Notes: generated by a model not told the origin, from the letters alone. 64,000 bases of DNA from Isoetes taiwanensis (GCA_021234155.1 JAJEKV010000074.1:3919502-3983501), one strand, 5' to 3'. Positions 48,131 through 61,089 are shown, counted from the first letter of the stretch. A program made the numbers and translations.

Positions 48131-51100
48131 AAAAAAAGTATTAATTATTAATATATAATGAATAATTAATTAAGATAATTAGATAATTAATCAAATAATA
48201 AATTATATTAATCTATTGATAAAATAATCAAATACAAATTAAAATTAAATCAATAATAGAAACCTTTCTAACCCACTAGTCGGAGAAGGCAATCTAATTC
48301 CGACCAAGCACCAAAAAGCAGAGTAGCCAGGCAAAGCTGACAAACCAAAATCACCAAAATCCGGCACTTCACAAGGAACTTCCTCCACAGGGAAGCAAAG
48401 CGTCGTGCAAAAGTCCATATTAGCTTTTATGGTATGTTCGAGCCTCCCGGATGATCGCCTCCATTTTACTCGCAGACAAATGGGCCGGAAACAAACTTGA
48501 CTAGTCTGAGAGCTCAGCGAATGGACTATCAAATCAAGAAATTTCTCGCTCCCCCGTTTTCTCCGTTGTTTTCTGCAAGGCTTTCCGACTAAAGCTCCAA
48601 AGTCGCTTTATTTAATTTCCGCCATTCCTTCCGCCATTTAGGATGTGGTCAGTATCATCGTAGGCCGATTTCATCACCGCATTAGAGTTTTTAGCAAAAC
48701 CGCTTTCTTACCGTAGGTAATATTGATGGTAACATTGATGGTTTGTTCGAGGTACATTGATCGAGGGTATATTGATCGGGTTGCTTTCGAGGTAATATTG
48801 ATCGAGGGAAATATTGCTCCTGGGAATAGACCCGGTTGATCTTAGGACAATGGGCATTTTGCAATGAGGAACCACAGCCTAATCGAGCCATAAAATGCGA
48901 GATTGAAGGACAAGGTCCGCCGGGACAAACAAGGCTGCTTTGTTAATTTGTTTGTTCTCACATAAACATAAGAAGAATCAACTTAGTTTACATATTACAT
49001 GTAGCTACGAAATGCCGTTGTTGCGTCGGATCTTTATTGGCGAAGTTCTTCACCGACCTTCTCTTCGGCCTTCGCCGTTTTGCGAGAGAAAATGGTCTGA
49101 TCATCATCGCCCGTCATCGGCCTCGGATAGGCCTTGTTTCGGATCTAATGCGCCGAGAGCCGCAGAATGGAACGGAAATGCGGTTTAGATCAAGGCGTTG
49201 GCTATGGCGGACTCCAACCTTTTATCCCGGATATGGCGGTTCCTTTGCAATGCGAGAATAGAAAGGGCCATCACGAGGCATTCTAAATCTTGAGTTCTCA
49301 AGATTTTGAGTTTGGCATTTCTTTTCCGTAGGGGGCATCTAGGAGCAAATGATTACTGTGAAAGGCGGATGATCTTTTCTACAAAGGAAACTCCTTTCGC
49401 ATTTGCCTCCCCCGTTTACAAATGGTTGAGAATATTGCAGCTATCAAGGATGCGCCGCTATCACTTTTTCTTGCCGCTATCAAGGATCTGCCGGAGTAGT
49501 GGTGCATTATTCAAGCTTAGGTTATGAATCTAACCGGAGAAAAAGAGTCCGTGGAGGCCTTGAGAATAAACTCGGATTGGGCGAATGGAGGAAGTGGCAC
49601 ATAGGCTATGAATCAAGAAGGATCAAAGCGGGGAGGTCCGGCGTTCGAGCTATGGCTATGGCCATTTGGAACAAAAGAGTGTGGTACAAACGGGGATCTG
49701 CGGCTGAAAGGTGTGTACCAAATTTCAAAATTTAAATATGGGTGGGAAGAAAAAAAGGGGTATACCAAATTTCAAAAATTTAAATATGGGTGGGAAAAAA
49801 AAGTACGGTATAAAAAGCTGGTATAGAAAAATCTTGAAAAAAAAAAGGTCATTTGGGAAAGAAATAAGAGGGATACAAAATGATATTAAAATGACGTATT
49901 AAATATATGGTTGAATTTTAATATTGACAATGGTTAAACTTTAATGTTGGTAAATATTGATAATGGATGAGGTTGAATATTGGTAAGTGTTGGCAATAGA
50001 TAAACCAAAAAAAAAAAAAAAAAAAAACTAATGATAAATATTGGTAATGCTTGAAATATTAGTAAATATTGGCAATGGTTGAACTTAAATATGGATAATG
50101 GTTGACTTTATATTGAACTTAAATATTGGATTGCTCGAACTTGAATAGTGATAAATATTGGTGATGGTTGAACAAAAAAAAAGACTTCTTCTTAGTATGG
50201 TTGAACTTGAATTGGAAATGGTTGAACTTGAATATTGGTAAATCGCTAATGGTTGAACTCGGATATTGGTCATGTTTGAACTTAAATGTTGGCCCTCAAA
50301 TTTGTCTTTTTGTGCTAATTAAATTATTGTGCTAGTATAAAGGAGCTAATATGTGCTAATACTAATGTGTGCTAGTATAAAAACAATTGTTAAATACTAA
50401 TGTGTGCTAAATACTAATGTGATGTGAGGAAAACAATAAACTATGGTGTGATAGAATAATAAAACTATGGTGGAAAATTAGATGGATAGATAGATAAAAT
50501 GATGCTCGCACAAAATAATCTACGCCCTTGAAATTGCCTTTTTACTCACGGAGGTGGCTTTGCGACTTTGGTCGAGAAAGCCCCTCAAACTAGATTTTTA
50601 AGCTTTGAAACGCCTTTCGACTTCGAAAGGCCTTCTCGACCAACTAAAACTGTGTTTTTAAGCTTGAGTTGCTTTTCGAGAAAGGCCTTGACCTAAAAGC
50701 TGCGTTTTTAGAAAGCTTTGGCCGCCTTTCTCGACTGGTGAGTCGAGAAAGGCCTTCAATCCCTAAAACTGCGTTTTTAAGCTTTTGAGAACGCCTTTGA
50801 TTTCGAGTGAGAATTTCCCCCTAAAAACTTGCGTTTTTCGTTTTGGTACCTTTCGCCTGAAGGTGAGAAAGGTCTCAATATTTTCCAAAAATGGCCCTAA
50901 GAACTGTGTTTTATTTTAATTTTTTTGCCCAGTAGCATCACTTGACTAACTTGATTTTTTGTCTTTCGCGGTCGTTATCTCGACCCGGATAATACATGCT
51001 TGGGAGCAATGAAAAGACCGGTTCATTGAAGAAAGATCGAAGAGGGTGGTGACATCGGGGTTGGACATACAAGCGCGTGGCCTATGAAGGAACTCCTCAT

Positions 51101-51960
51101 ACAAATTTCTATCATCGTAAAGTTGCTTTCGTGACTTGCACCTGAGCTCCACCCGCCGTTTGCACTAGGTGGTTCATGTGTGAAGAGGTGTAATCATTTG
51201 ATAATACGACCACCTATGGCGCCTTCACCCTTTGTAATATATATTGTAATGAGCCCATTTATAAATATAAAGGTATCTCAAAACTAGTATTTTTGGTAAT
51301 TAAGTAAACAATTTGCTTGTTTTTGTTGGAATTTGTGATCTCTTGTCTACCCACCTAAAGAAAATAGAGCCAAAATGTCATGGTAAAGGAATTCACCCTC
51401 CCTTAAAAACTCTTATTTTGGATGACAAATAAGCCCCAAAGCGGGACGACTTCGTTATCAGCAAAAGCGGGAGAAAGCTTGGATGCGATGCTTGATCAAA
51501 AATTGAATTAAGGACGGTTTTTCGAGATTGGGGTGCTCCTTCTTGTGTAAAATAAACGAGTTAGAAAAAAGTGGGAATGGAATGAGTCCCCACTTTAATT
51601 AAATACGACTTAGTACCCTTACAATATAACATTGGGGAGCTCAAGACCTAGCTGCTTCGTCATTAATTTTGCTCGCTTATTTACCTGTACACCCAGTGAT
51701 AAAGAATGGAAGATCCAAATAGCATCCCCTGAAATGGGCACATGTGACATGGGCGCAAGAAAATACACCAGCGGAAATTCCAGCAAAACCCAACTGCTAT
51801 ATTGTCACATTCGAGTAGGTCACCACTAGAATGGGTGACCCCATGTCCATTATAAAGGCAAGAATGAGAAGCTGCAAATGACCGTGGAAGTAGTTCTCTT
51901 AAAGAAATAACGAATTATAACATACAAACTGGTTCTGGCGCACCAGTGGGCAAGCTGTTG
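48131..51960. other. Gene-free stretch with several minisatellites
   Basis: No recognisable gene. Local repeats: 48,715-48,830 (variants of 'ggtaatattgatcgaggg'); 49,718-49,805 (two ~48-base copies of 'accaaatttcaaaatttaaa' plus flank); 49,905-50,295 (degenerate ~20-base unit around 'tattggtaatggttgaactt'); 50,320-50,430 ('actaatgtgtgcta' variants); 50,545-50,900 (listed separately). Confidence 0.6.
50545..50900. repeat. Minisatellite, ~55-70-base unit, about five copies
   Basis: Each unit holds 'ctcgagaaaggcctt'-like wording, then 'ctaaaactgcgtttttaagc'. Units start near 50,565, 50,625, 50,690, 50,745 and 50,815 with changed spacing. Within units the TCGAGAAAGGC / GCCTTTCTCGA parts occur in both orientations, so single-strand hairpins are possible. 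Confidence 0.65.
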
Positions 51961-52043
51961 CAAATTGATATCGAGAAAAGTTAAAGTCGGGTTTTCTGAG
52001 TTAGGCAGTTGTGGGTTTGGGTTTGCAATTTTAGGGTTCAGCC

Positions 52044-54997
52044 ATGGCAAAGGGAGAGCGAATGCTCAAGGGAAGATGGTCTTCTGGGAAAAGAACAATC
52101 TGCACCACTGCTTTGGTGACTCTGGCTCTTGTCTCTGTCTGCTTTCTCTTGCTTCTTGGAGCTGGAATTGTTGGCGTGCCTTCTGCTGTGGATTCTTCTA
52201 ATGTTCCGATTTCTTTGCATTTGCAAACCTTGGATGAAATGCATAGGGATCTCCTTAAGCACAGGTAATTTTGGCAATTCTAGGTAAGCGTAATCTGATT
52301 TCGGTTTATTTGTGTCTGAAGTTTAGATTGGCTTATGGTTTGCGGTTTCTTTTGACAAAGCTTCTCTATTTAAGTCAAAATCATTTCATTTATTATTTAA
52401 ATGCTGGATCCCACGTTTCTGAAGTCTTAGTTTTTCCCTTCTGAGATGAAGATAAATGCTTCAACTTCGCCAGAAGTTCAAACGGAAGTACATTCTGGTT
52501 TATTACAACTAGAAAGATAACATGCGTAAAAAAATATTGATAGCTTTGATTCTTTCAATCATGCTCTTCTTGGAATTGATGCGCTGCTACTTGGAAGCAT
52601 TTGATAACTTTAGAAGTCACTTATGGCCAATATGACAGAGTATATTGCCGATTCTATGCAGGATTTTGTCAGATTAGCTCTATTGTCTTTCTAGTCAACC
52701 GAGTTTCTTTTTGGCAAGGTTGGGCAAGTTAAGAGAGAGATCTTGCCATACAAGATCAACTCTCTATACAAATAGCTAATCTATTAAGATTGCAAGAAGC
52801 AAACTTAGAAATTTATCATTGGAATTATAATCTTGCTTTTAAGCTAAGAACACATACAAAAGTTAAGTGATAGATTAACTTCTGCTGGAACTTGAAAATG
52901 TCCGATGGAGACAGTCTAATTAACAATTGCCAGTTGCAAATTTTATGCTCCCTGGAGTTTTGTATGCAATCTACTAGCTTAATGTTTTATTTGCTTATGT
53001 TTGATTTGGAACGAGACTCTGAACATGTTTTTCTGCATCTTTTGTAGATCTAGTGGTTTAGAGGAGGAACAAGGACCATGGACAGAAATTATTTCATGGG
53101 AACCTCGAGCTGCAATTTATCACAATTTCTTGGTATTTCCCGTTTTTGAGAACTTAAAGGCATCTTTGTTGTTATTAACTGTTTTGGCATTCCTTCTAGA
53201 ACAACAACAATAAGAACTTAAAATAGGCGAGGCATCTGCACATGCTGGAAATTAACATCACCTGTGAGCCCAAATGCATATGCATTTTAATACATAGGCT
53301 TCTTAAGTATATTTATTAAAGGCTTATGTTTGATATCTTCATAATCTGACCAATTTCTCTACAAAGGAAGTCTTTGTACAACAGCAGTCTACACCCGTCT
53401 CTTGTCACTCTGATCAGTTGGCGTGTCAAATTCTTGTGATTTCAAACTTATGCAAGTTTCTCGTGTCTTATTCTTTCCATCTATAATTAGCCCGCAACCA
53501 CGCTCGTTTACCAATGTTTTGCTACTGTGCCATTTCTCCGTGTGGGGGTTTCTCTTGACTTTTGAGATGGGTCATAGACTTAAGATATCTTCCTTCTATT
53601 TAGTGTGCAGTTCATGGTGCATGATTGTTGACTATTTCAGGCTGTGCTCTCAAAGGCTAGTCTAACCTGTTCTGTAGGAAAGGTACTTGTTCTAGTCTAT
53701 GCAAAATAACTCAAAACGGATGTCTGTTGAAACATGCTTCTTATCTCAAAGCATGTGACTTAATATCAGACCTCTGAATGGCATTTCCTGCTGCTAATCA
53801 GTGCTTTCTTAATTGACAAAATTCGGAACAAAATTTCTTGTTTATATGGATCTTTTTTCGTTTTTTTTTTGTTAATATGGAGCATTTGAAAATGTTCTTA
53901 TCTTGGTTTACCTCTACATAGAAGTCTTTCCTGATTAGATTTTTATATGAAGGCACAAACCAATTAAGTTCAGGGATGGCTGTTACATAGAGTACTTTGA
54001 TTGATGGTTATAATTAAAGGATGCTCTCTATTTTGTGAAAATGCTTGGAATGGGAAGCTGATAAATTGATTTTCACAGTCAGCTGAAGAATGTGATCATC
54101 TCATTCGTTTAGCAAGACCGCGTATGAGGAAGTCGACTGTAGTGGATAGCTTCACAGGACAGAGCAAAGATAGCAGGTTTTGTAACAATCCAAATGAATG
54201 TTTGACTTTGTTATTTGACGCTAATCTTCTTATGCTCAGGGTCCCGAACAAGCTTCGGGTATGTTCTTGACGAGGACAAAATAAAGTAATTTCGGATATT
54301 GAGAAAAGAATTTCAAAATTCACATTTATTCCTGTTGGTGAGCTATCTGGATATACTAATTCTTTGATAATTGCACTTCATATTCTTGTTGCTTATTCAT
54401 TCGTAAATTTTGCAGAACATGGAGAAGGGATCCAGGTATTACATTATGAAGTTGGGCAGAAGTATGAACCACATTATGACTATTTTCTGGACACGGTCAA
54501 CACGAAAAATGGAGGGCAAAGGGTTGCTACTGTTCTCATGTACCTGTGGGTGATCACTTCACACTTTTGTTATATTGCTTAGACCTTGGATTTACACATC
54601 AGCTTAAAATCAGAGGGTGTGTGCTTTGAAGAGAAAGAGTTCCCAAGTTGACACCAAATGTATGCAGGACTGATGTTGAAGCTGGGGTGAAACAGTGTTT
54701 CCAAAGTCGAAAAGTAAATGCTACGACTTTACCTTGGTACAATGAACTGTCAGAGTGTGCAAAGGCAGGGCTGTCTATTAGGCCAGAGGAGATGCATTAC
54801 TTTTTGGAGCATGTCACCTGATGCACAGTTGGATCCCACCAGTCTGCATGGTATACAAAAAATGTCGCTTGCTACTTTGGTTGTTTTGTATCACATTATC
54901 TTGACCCTGTTCTCATGCTCGGGTGGTTTGCCCAGTAATAAAGGGTGATAAATGGTCAGCCACAAAGTGGATGCGTGTCCAACCCTACAACTTGTAA
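52044..54997 (+). pseudogene. P4H: Prolyl 4-hydroxylase, seven exons, frameshifted
   Basis: Exons: 52,044-52,264; 53,048-53,132; 54,079-54,176; 54,240-54,337; 54,416-54,545; 54,668-54,850; about 54,920-54,997. The N-terminus is a type II membrane anchor ('ALVTLALVSVCFLLLLGAGI', residues ~22-41). Then come 'EIISWEPRAAIYHNFL', 'SAEECDHLIRLARPRM', 'LHYEVGQKYEPHYDYFLD' (H-x-D iron ligands), 'NGGQRVATVLMYL', 'LPWYNELSECAKAGLSIRP', 'SPDAQLDPTSLHG' (second iron His) and 'VIKGDKWSATKWMRV' (2-oxoglutarate Lys). Total ~297 residues, normal for plant ER/Golgi enzymes that hydroxylate proline in cell-wall proteins. Exon 4 has small insertions and a deletion that cancel overall. Exon 6 lacks a G after 'DVEAG' and a T after 'DALLF'. 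Exon 7 has a poor acceptor. All other splice sites are intact. Identity is certain; whether it is a true pseudogene or carries sequencing errors is open. Confidence 0.9.
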
Positions 54998-55789
54998 TTA
55001 TTGGCATGGAATCTGCTATGCTCATCAAATCTACATGAGGCAAGAATGCAGGATATTGTGTACCAAATTTCTCTCCAGATTCTCCATCTTGCATGTGAGA
55101 TGTAATCAGCCTCGCTCTTTGGAAGGCGTTATTTGCACAGCTTATACTGACAATTGCGAACGTTTTCACAGATTTTTTTAGCTCACAGTGTAGCCTAATA
55201 TCATATTTATGTAATATACTATTGTACCCTCTCATGTGAAGATAATCTCTGCCACCTTCTCCTATGTACTTTAGTGAGGGTATGTGTGTATAAATTTTTT
55301 TGACAACCCTTTTCATCGTCACAATCTGCAAATGTTGGAGTTAACTCCAAAGTTGCTGTACTGTATAGTTCTAATGTTTCTACTCTTTAGATGGACTCTT
55401 ACCCGATTTTTTTCATCCTGGAGGTGAAGATTGTATAGAAATGTTGGGGCTATACAATACCAAGGATCCGTTTTATAGAAAGAACAGTGAGAACATTCAA
55501 AGTTTTTGTAAAAAACTTTTTGGATACGGAGATGCCAATCTCAAAGTTGCCTAAGTTTCTTTGAAGAGCGTCCACTTCAACTATTTTGGCGCATATATAA
55601 TTGTACTTTTCAATGCCTGTAGTGAGTTCTAAAGTGAAAACTCTTCGAGCCAACTACCATGACTATCCTATAATGTTCTATTATTTCGTTTGGTATTTGG
55701 GGAGGGTATCTCACGCATGGTTTTGCCTAGATTTCGCCCTGTATTGTATGCAAAACCGTAGTGAAACAGTATTTTTTGAGTGATTTGAG
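54998..55789. other. 3' flank of P4H, nothing else recognised
   Basis: Probable 3' UTR and intergenic DNA. No further gene is supported. Confidence 0.45.
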
Positions 55790-57212
55790 GTGCTTGTTGG
55801 GCAGCAAAATCGGCTCTGGATGGAATTTTCTTTCCCTTTGGTTCTATGCATGGTACAGGAATGGAAGGATAAGGATGGACGCCTCTTTCTTCTTTCGGTA
55901 GCGATCCGGATGGATCCGGGTGGTCCGGCTGAAGCTGCTTCACTTGTTGGTGATAGTACAGGGCAGGCAAGGCAAGGCAAGGCTGTTGGTGCATTTGGTG
56001 GGCGGGGAGCCGGTTGGGGGGCGAGATTTGGGGCAGATTGGCTTCATGCGGTCGATGCTAAAGCATCATGTAGTCGTCTGCAGTTCATGTGGCGTAGGAC
56101 ATGCGGGAGTAAAGGCGGGGTCGGAATCTGGCCGAATGTTAAGGCATTCCCGCCCGGGATGGCTTTCGAAAGTCGATATGATTCGGTTTGGGCATACCCG
56201 GTTTTGTTGGGTTTGGGCATGCCTTTGGTTTTTCTTCTTCAGTTTTCTTTGGGTTTTAGTTTTGCATTTCTTTGGAGTAGCAGTTAATTAGGGGAAGCCA
56301 GGATTGGTGTAGATTTCTTTGGAGGAGCCGGAGCTTGAATGTTATGGCGAATCTCATGGCCTCATTTCTCCTGCGTTGCCATCTGCAATCGATGCCACCC
56401 GGAGGGCCTTTTTTTTTTACCATGTGTGGCATTTGGACCATTGGAAGTGGCGGGCGAATTATTGGCCAAAAATTTAATGGCCTTTGATTTGGCACAGAGC
56501 AGAGAATATTCCAAAAATCAATGGTCAAAAATCAAAGACACGAAAAAACGCGATAATGTGGCTGCGATCAAGAATCGTATATTCATTACATAAGATTGTG
56601 CATGGTTTGACAAGGTATTGGTATCGCGAAGCGTATTTTGCCGGGCGGTGGCATCGCAGATGCGATTCAGAAAGTGTATTTTTGTTTCTTCACATGGTCT
56701 GTTGGTGGATAGGAGCCAGATGTCGCAGACAATCCTGGTTGCTAAGTTTGGTGCTCCACTTGTCGGGTTTGCTATCTACCTGATCCTGATCGCTGCCTGC
56801 GATAAAACCCGTAGTGCTCCCAATACAGGCTTGTCCAAGAGTTCGATTCAGGTTAAGCTTTTGGGTTTGCTTTCGATTCGGTATGCGCCCGATCCACGGA
56901 GCTCGTTTCTTGTTTCTTTGTTGGCTGCAGCGTGGTTCTTTTGCTATCGCAGGCTTCTCTCTCTCTCTCTCTTCAGGCTCAACAACCGGCCCAAGCATCG
57001 ACTATGGCTCCCGTCTCCTCGCCAGCCCTTTCCAGCCTTCTTCACCATCTCGGATGGTTTTGTTCTGCTTGCTGGTTTCAATCCCCATCTTCTGTCTTCT
57101 GGTCTTATTCTGCCTTTTGGTTTCAATCCCCAGTCAACCATGTCTAAACCAGCAGAAAGGCAACTCGTCTTCATCGGATTTTCATAAAGAAGCTATGGCA
57201 ATATATACGTAA
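55790..57212 (+). other. GC-richer block with overlapping unrecognised open frames
   Basis: The sequence is clearly richer in G and C than its neighbours. Plus-strand frames at 55,790-56,287 (165 codons) and 56,618-57,187 (189 codons) are the longest here. The second has hydrophobic stretches ('LVGFAIYLILIAAC', 'FLVSLLAAAWFFCY') that could be membrane segments. I recognise no family. Minus-strand frames overlap, so coding is unproven. It could be the 5' region of a gene or a transposon fragment. Confidence 0.25.
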
Positions 57213-57361
57213 CAAATGAAGAAGTGCCTTGGCGATTAGTAGGCAGGTCCAAATTTGAGCTTCTTTCGTGAGAAGAACTAGTGCAAATGCGACAAATGGT
57301 TCAATCCAAGTCCGGTGGATGCATTTGCTGGAAAGGGCCAAAGAAATAGAAAGAGATTGCC

Positions 57362-59645
57362 ATGGAAATAACAATCAATAGTTTGATATCAATAGAGGAA
57401 GCTTCTCGACATTTACATGTGGGACGAGATAAAATTGACGGGTTCTTTGAGACAATTGGAGCCCCCTTTGCAATAAGCGAAGGTACTTTTTTCTTAATGT
57501 AGATATTGCTATTAATATATATCTCTTTTTGTCTTTTGACAATTTTCTTGGTTCTAAAGGATCGTCAATGGATAAATAAGACATTGGAGTGTCGCACCAC
57601 ACAAAAAGATGAGATTGGGAAGATTCTTTATCCGGAAATCTTTGCAGATATCAATTCTTTCATGGATCCAAGTTTCCCTACCAACTTCACAATGAACATC
57701 TTGGGTCGATGTTATATATTCAAAATGTCACAAGCGGTCACGGATGCGGAGTGGAGCTTGTTAAGAAATACAGGAGGTGACTTGGAAAATTCTTGGGTTC
57801 AATTGATCATGTTAAACGTATATCTGGATGGACAACTTTGGCTTGTCATGACTCATTGGACTTCTATTTTATTCATTTTAATGACACATATTTACTTCTT
57901 TTCTCTATAATTTCAAATTATCGTTGTCTATTGACAATAGCAACTTGTGAGATGATGGCCGAAGATATCGCCTCGCAAAGCAAAGTTCGGAAGAAGCTTA
58001 ATAATGTAATGATGTTGAAGAGCTCAAAGCCGGCCCAATTTAGAGGATTTATATCGACGAAGCTCAAAGCTAATTGGAATGCCATTAAATGCGGTATTCA
58101 ATGATGGTCAACCAATGGAAGGAAGAGAACGTGGTTGTAAATTTCATTGGGAGGTGTGTCTGAGAGACATACAAATAAACTCATTATTCATGAGCATAGG
58201 CAAGAACATTTAACTTTATGCGGGGCATGGAGATCAGCTTACGTGGAAGAAGTGAAATAGCATATCAAAATATTATTTCTTGGTGGTGGCGGAAAAGCTA
58301 ATCCACGAGATTTACAGCATTGGGATCTTGGCTTGCATGGTGGCACCAAAGAGCTAGTAGATGGGGTAATTTCATGCATGATGGTGTTGATCTAGTTTGC
58401 GGTGACTTCGGATACCAAACACAAATTTATCCGAATCTAGACATGCGGTGGTTAGCATCAAGAGGTTATGTCAATAAGATATAAGCTTGTATGGCGGCTT
58501 GTTTACATGATCCGGAAGGCTGTATTACAAAGTGCAAAGTGTAAAGCACATAGAGAATATAACTTTGTTGTACGAGTCTGGATTGGCTACATTGATTCGA
58601 AGATTAGTACTCTCGCTACTAGCAATGTAAGTCCTTCGGTTTGTGTTAACCGATCAATTGTTTGTGTTGCATACGGAATCCGCCCCATAGATCCGGGTTC
58701 GGAGGAAACAACCAAACAGTTCTTAAAGCGAACAGAGGCGTTACGAGTACAAGCGAGAGACATGGGATGAGGGAAGTCATCGTCGAGATAAGCGGGCTCA
58801 TCGCATAGCTAGAGTTAGAATGGATGCATCACGAAAAGTAACATAGTATTTGATGAAGCGGTATATGTTGTTCATGAGTTTGATGTGGCTGGCGAGAAAG
58901 AGTGGGCAATAAGAAGAAGCGAGGTAGTAGAGTGAAGTGCCGAGGGAAGATTGGGGCGAAGGAAATGTAATTCCTATATCAATAAGATTATAACCAAATC
59001 CTTCGCAAAGCACCATGTTTTTACGGGGGTAAGGAAAGCAAATGGAAGGGAGGTCGTACAAAAATTTTGGTTCTTACGATCATATGCAACACACATGGTA
59101 TCCCTCTACCAATATAGTACATGTGCCGATTAGACATTGATTGGCGGTATGTTGGGGTCAATCTAAAACGACCAAGAGTTGGGAATATGGAGAGAGGAAG
59201 TTTCTCTATTAGGGATCAATTCATGCAATGCTACAGCCTCTAGTGAGCACAATGATTGCATTGCACTATGGCAAGTAAGCCCATGACAGTTATGGAGCGG
59301 TTTGGAAAACGCATGAATAGAAGGACAAAATTGGGGAAGGATGCAGAAATTAGACTTGAACAAGCTCTACATTTGGAATGTGAACTGCTTTCAACGAGAG
59401 TCATCATACCTCACTTACATGTTGAGTATTGTATTAGAAGGCCAAACGAAACTTACAAGGTAAGCATTTGCAAATATCCAACATGCACCTGTGCAGATTT
59501 CCAGGCTAGAACAATGAAGAAGCAATATACTCCATGCAAGCATATAATGTATGTCTTTGCAAGGCTATTAAACCAAGATCCAAGATTGACTATTGACATC
59601 ATCCAACCTGTAGTTACAGATGATGTCCTGCGATCAATCCTTTGA
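57362..59645 (+). pseudogene. Broken gene with C-terminal SWIM zinc finger
   Basis: A possible first exon (57,362-57,482) reads 'MEITINSLISIEEASRHLHV' and ends at a GT donor. Later pieces are 57,506-57,910 ('KILYPEIFADINSFMDPSFP'), 57,793-58,104 and 58,468-58,770, in changing frames and with no family I recognise. The last piece, 59,256-59,645 (129 codons), ends in a SWIM-type finger: 'CTCADFQARTMKKQYTPCKH', fitting C-x-C-x(n)-C-x-H at 59,485-59,550, followed by 'IMYVFARLLNQDPRL'. SWIM fingers occur in MuDR/FAR1-type transposases and in plant regulatory proteins, where they bind DNA or protein. Neither a DDE core nor a FAR1 domain was seen, so a transposase origin is only possible. As written the gene is not continuous. 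Confidence 0.6.
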
Positions 59646-59864
59646 AACATGTTCGTTTTCTATGTTTTCTTTCAATTACTTTGTTAAATAAATGTGTGCC
59701 AAGTTATTCTCCATTTAAATCAACTGTCCATTCAAGTTCTAATCCTAGGCACCAAAGATCCTATCTATATGTTAATGCCACCAAAAAATTCACAATTTCG
59801 TCTACTAGAAATAAAAAAAACCCTCTTAACCAGTCAAGAAAAAACCCTCCAAGAAAAATTCCCC

Positions 59865-61070
59865 ATAAGAATATATGTATTGTTTGATTATTCTTGATTG
59901 TTATAATTTTTATAAGTTTTAATTATATAAGTTTATCTTTAAATTAAAACTATAATGGCTATCAAAGAATAAAATTGATTTCTAAACTAATTTTCATTTG
60001 AATCTATCTAAAACGGACATTTTCAAAAACATAAAAACTCCAATTTTCAGTGATCTAACAGATTCAAAATTTGGCAATTGTGATAATTTTAAATAAAATC
60101 TGATGGTTTGATAAGCGATTTTCACAATTTACAAAATTTTACACTTTTAGAAATACTTTAACAAAAGCTTTAGATTGGAATTGATTAAATGATATTAAGT
60201 TATTGGTTTTATAATAATCATTAAATAATTTATTATTGATGAAATAAAATATATTGACAATTAATCAATAATAAGCTATTAATTTTTTTTATTTAACATA
60301 AATGTAATCATTTAATGAATTTCAATCTAAAATTTTCTTTAAATATTTTGAAAAAAATAATATTTTAATTATACAGAGCTATCTTAGATGAGCGGGAGCT
60401 TGTGCAGGAGCCGGAGCTTGTACCCGAGCTTGTGCGGGAGTGGGAGCTTGTGTGGGAGCTTGTGCAGGAGCGGGAGCTTGTGCAGCAAGTTCTTGTCGAG
60501 CTTGTGCAGGAGGTAGAACTGTCGGAGCAAGTCCTTGTGGAGCTTGTGCAGGAGGAAGAACTGCCAGAGGAAGAACTGTAATTCATTAAATGATTACGTT
60601 TATGTTTAATAAAAAAAATTAATAACTAGTTATTCATTAATTGTCAATATATTTTATTTCATCAATAATAAATTATTCAATAATTATTATGAAACTATAT
60701 TATTTAATTAATTTCAATCTAAAACTTTTGTTAAAGTTATTTTTAAAAGTGTAAAAGTTTGTAAATTGTGAAAACCGTTTATTAAACCATCAGATTTTAT
60801 TTAAAATTATCACGATTGCCAAATTAACTATCAGATTTTATTTAAAATTATCACAATTGCCAAATTTTGAATCTGTTAGATCACTGAAAATTGAAATTTT
60901 TATGTCCTTGAAATGTCTAATTTTAGATAGATTTAAATGAAAATTAGTTTAGAAATCAATTTTATTCTTTGATAACCACCATAGTTTTAATTTAAAGATA
61001 AACTTATATAGTTGAAAATTATAAAAATTATAACAATCAAGAAGAATCAAACAATACATATATTCTTATA
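59865..61070. mobile_element. Long inverted-repeat element enclosing a GC-rich insert
   Basis: The left arm (59,865-60,320) and right arm (60,582-61,070) are reverse complements over ~450 bases with scattered differences; outer ends read 'ataagaatatatgtattgtt' and its complement. The right arm has an extra ~41-base tandem copy ('atcagattttatttaaaatt' start). Arms are very AT-rich. The 60,369-60,581 centre is GC-rich and repetitive. Size and form fit a foldback or long-TIR (Mutator-like) element that holds foreign sequence. No target duplication or transposase was identified. Confidence 0.8.
60369..60581 (+). CDS. ELVQE-type peptide repeat, possible exon fragment
   Basis: A 70-codon open frame without ATG, ending at TAA 60,579-60,581, encodes short repeats such as 'ERELVQEPELVPELVREWEL' and ends 'LVQEEELPEEEL'. 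The DNA unit is about 18 bases ('gagcttgtgcaggagcgg'). An acceptor-like 'ttaattatacag' stands at 60,365-60,376, so it could be a last exon. The minus strand is also open with an ATG and would give a Ser/Thr/Cys-rich peptide. Both can be by-products of a minisatellite. I do not recognise the repeat. Confidence 0.3.
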   Translation, partial: LYRAILDERELVQEPELVPELVREWELVWELVQERELVQQVLVELVQEVELSEQVLVELVQEEELPEEEL

Positions 61071-61089
61071 ATGACGTTTTTGAAGTGCT

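Noticed and set aside
47620-48158. Several overlapping 100-150-codon frames on both strands
   Set aside because: They lie entirely in a purine-rich tandem repeat and are Pro/Ser/Leu-rich or Gly/Glu-rich in every frame; composition explains them.
56250-57200. Membrane protein gene from hydrophobic frames
   Set aside because: Overlapping open frames on both strands, no homology and no splice or start context; kept only as an unrecognised block.
60365-60586. Minus-strand Ser/Thr/Cys-rich frame with ATG
   Set aside because: It is the shadow of the 18-base minisatellite. The plus-strand ELVQE frame is at least as plausible and neither is proven.
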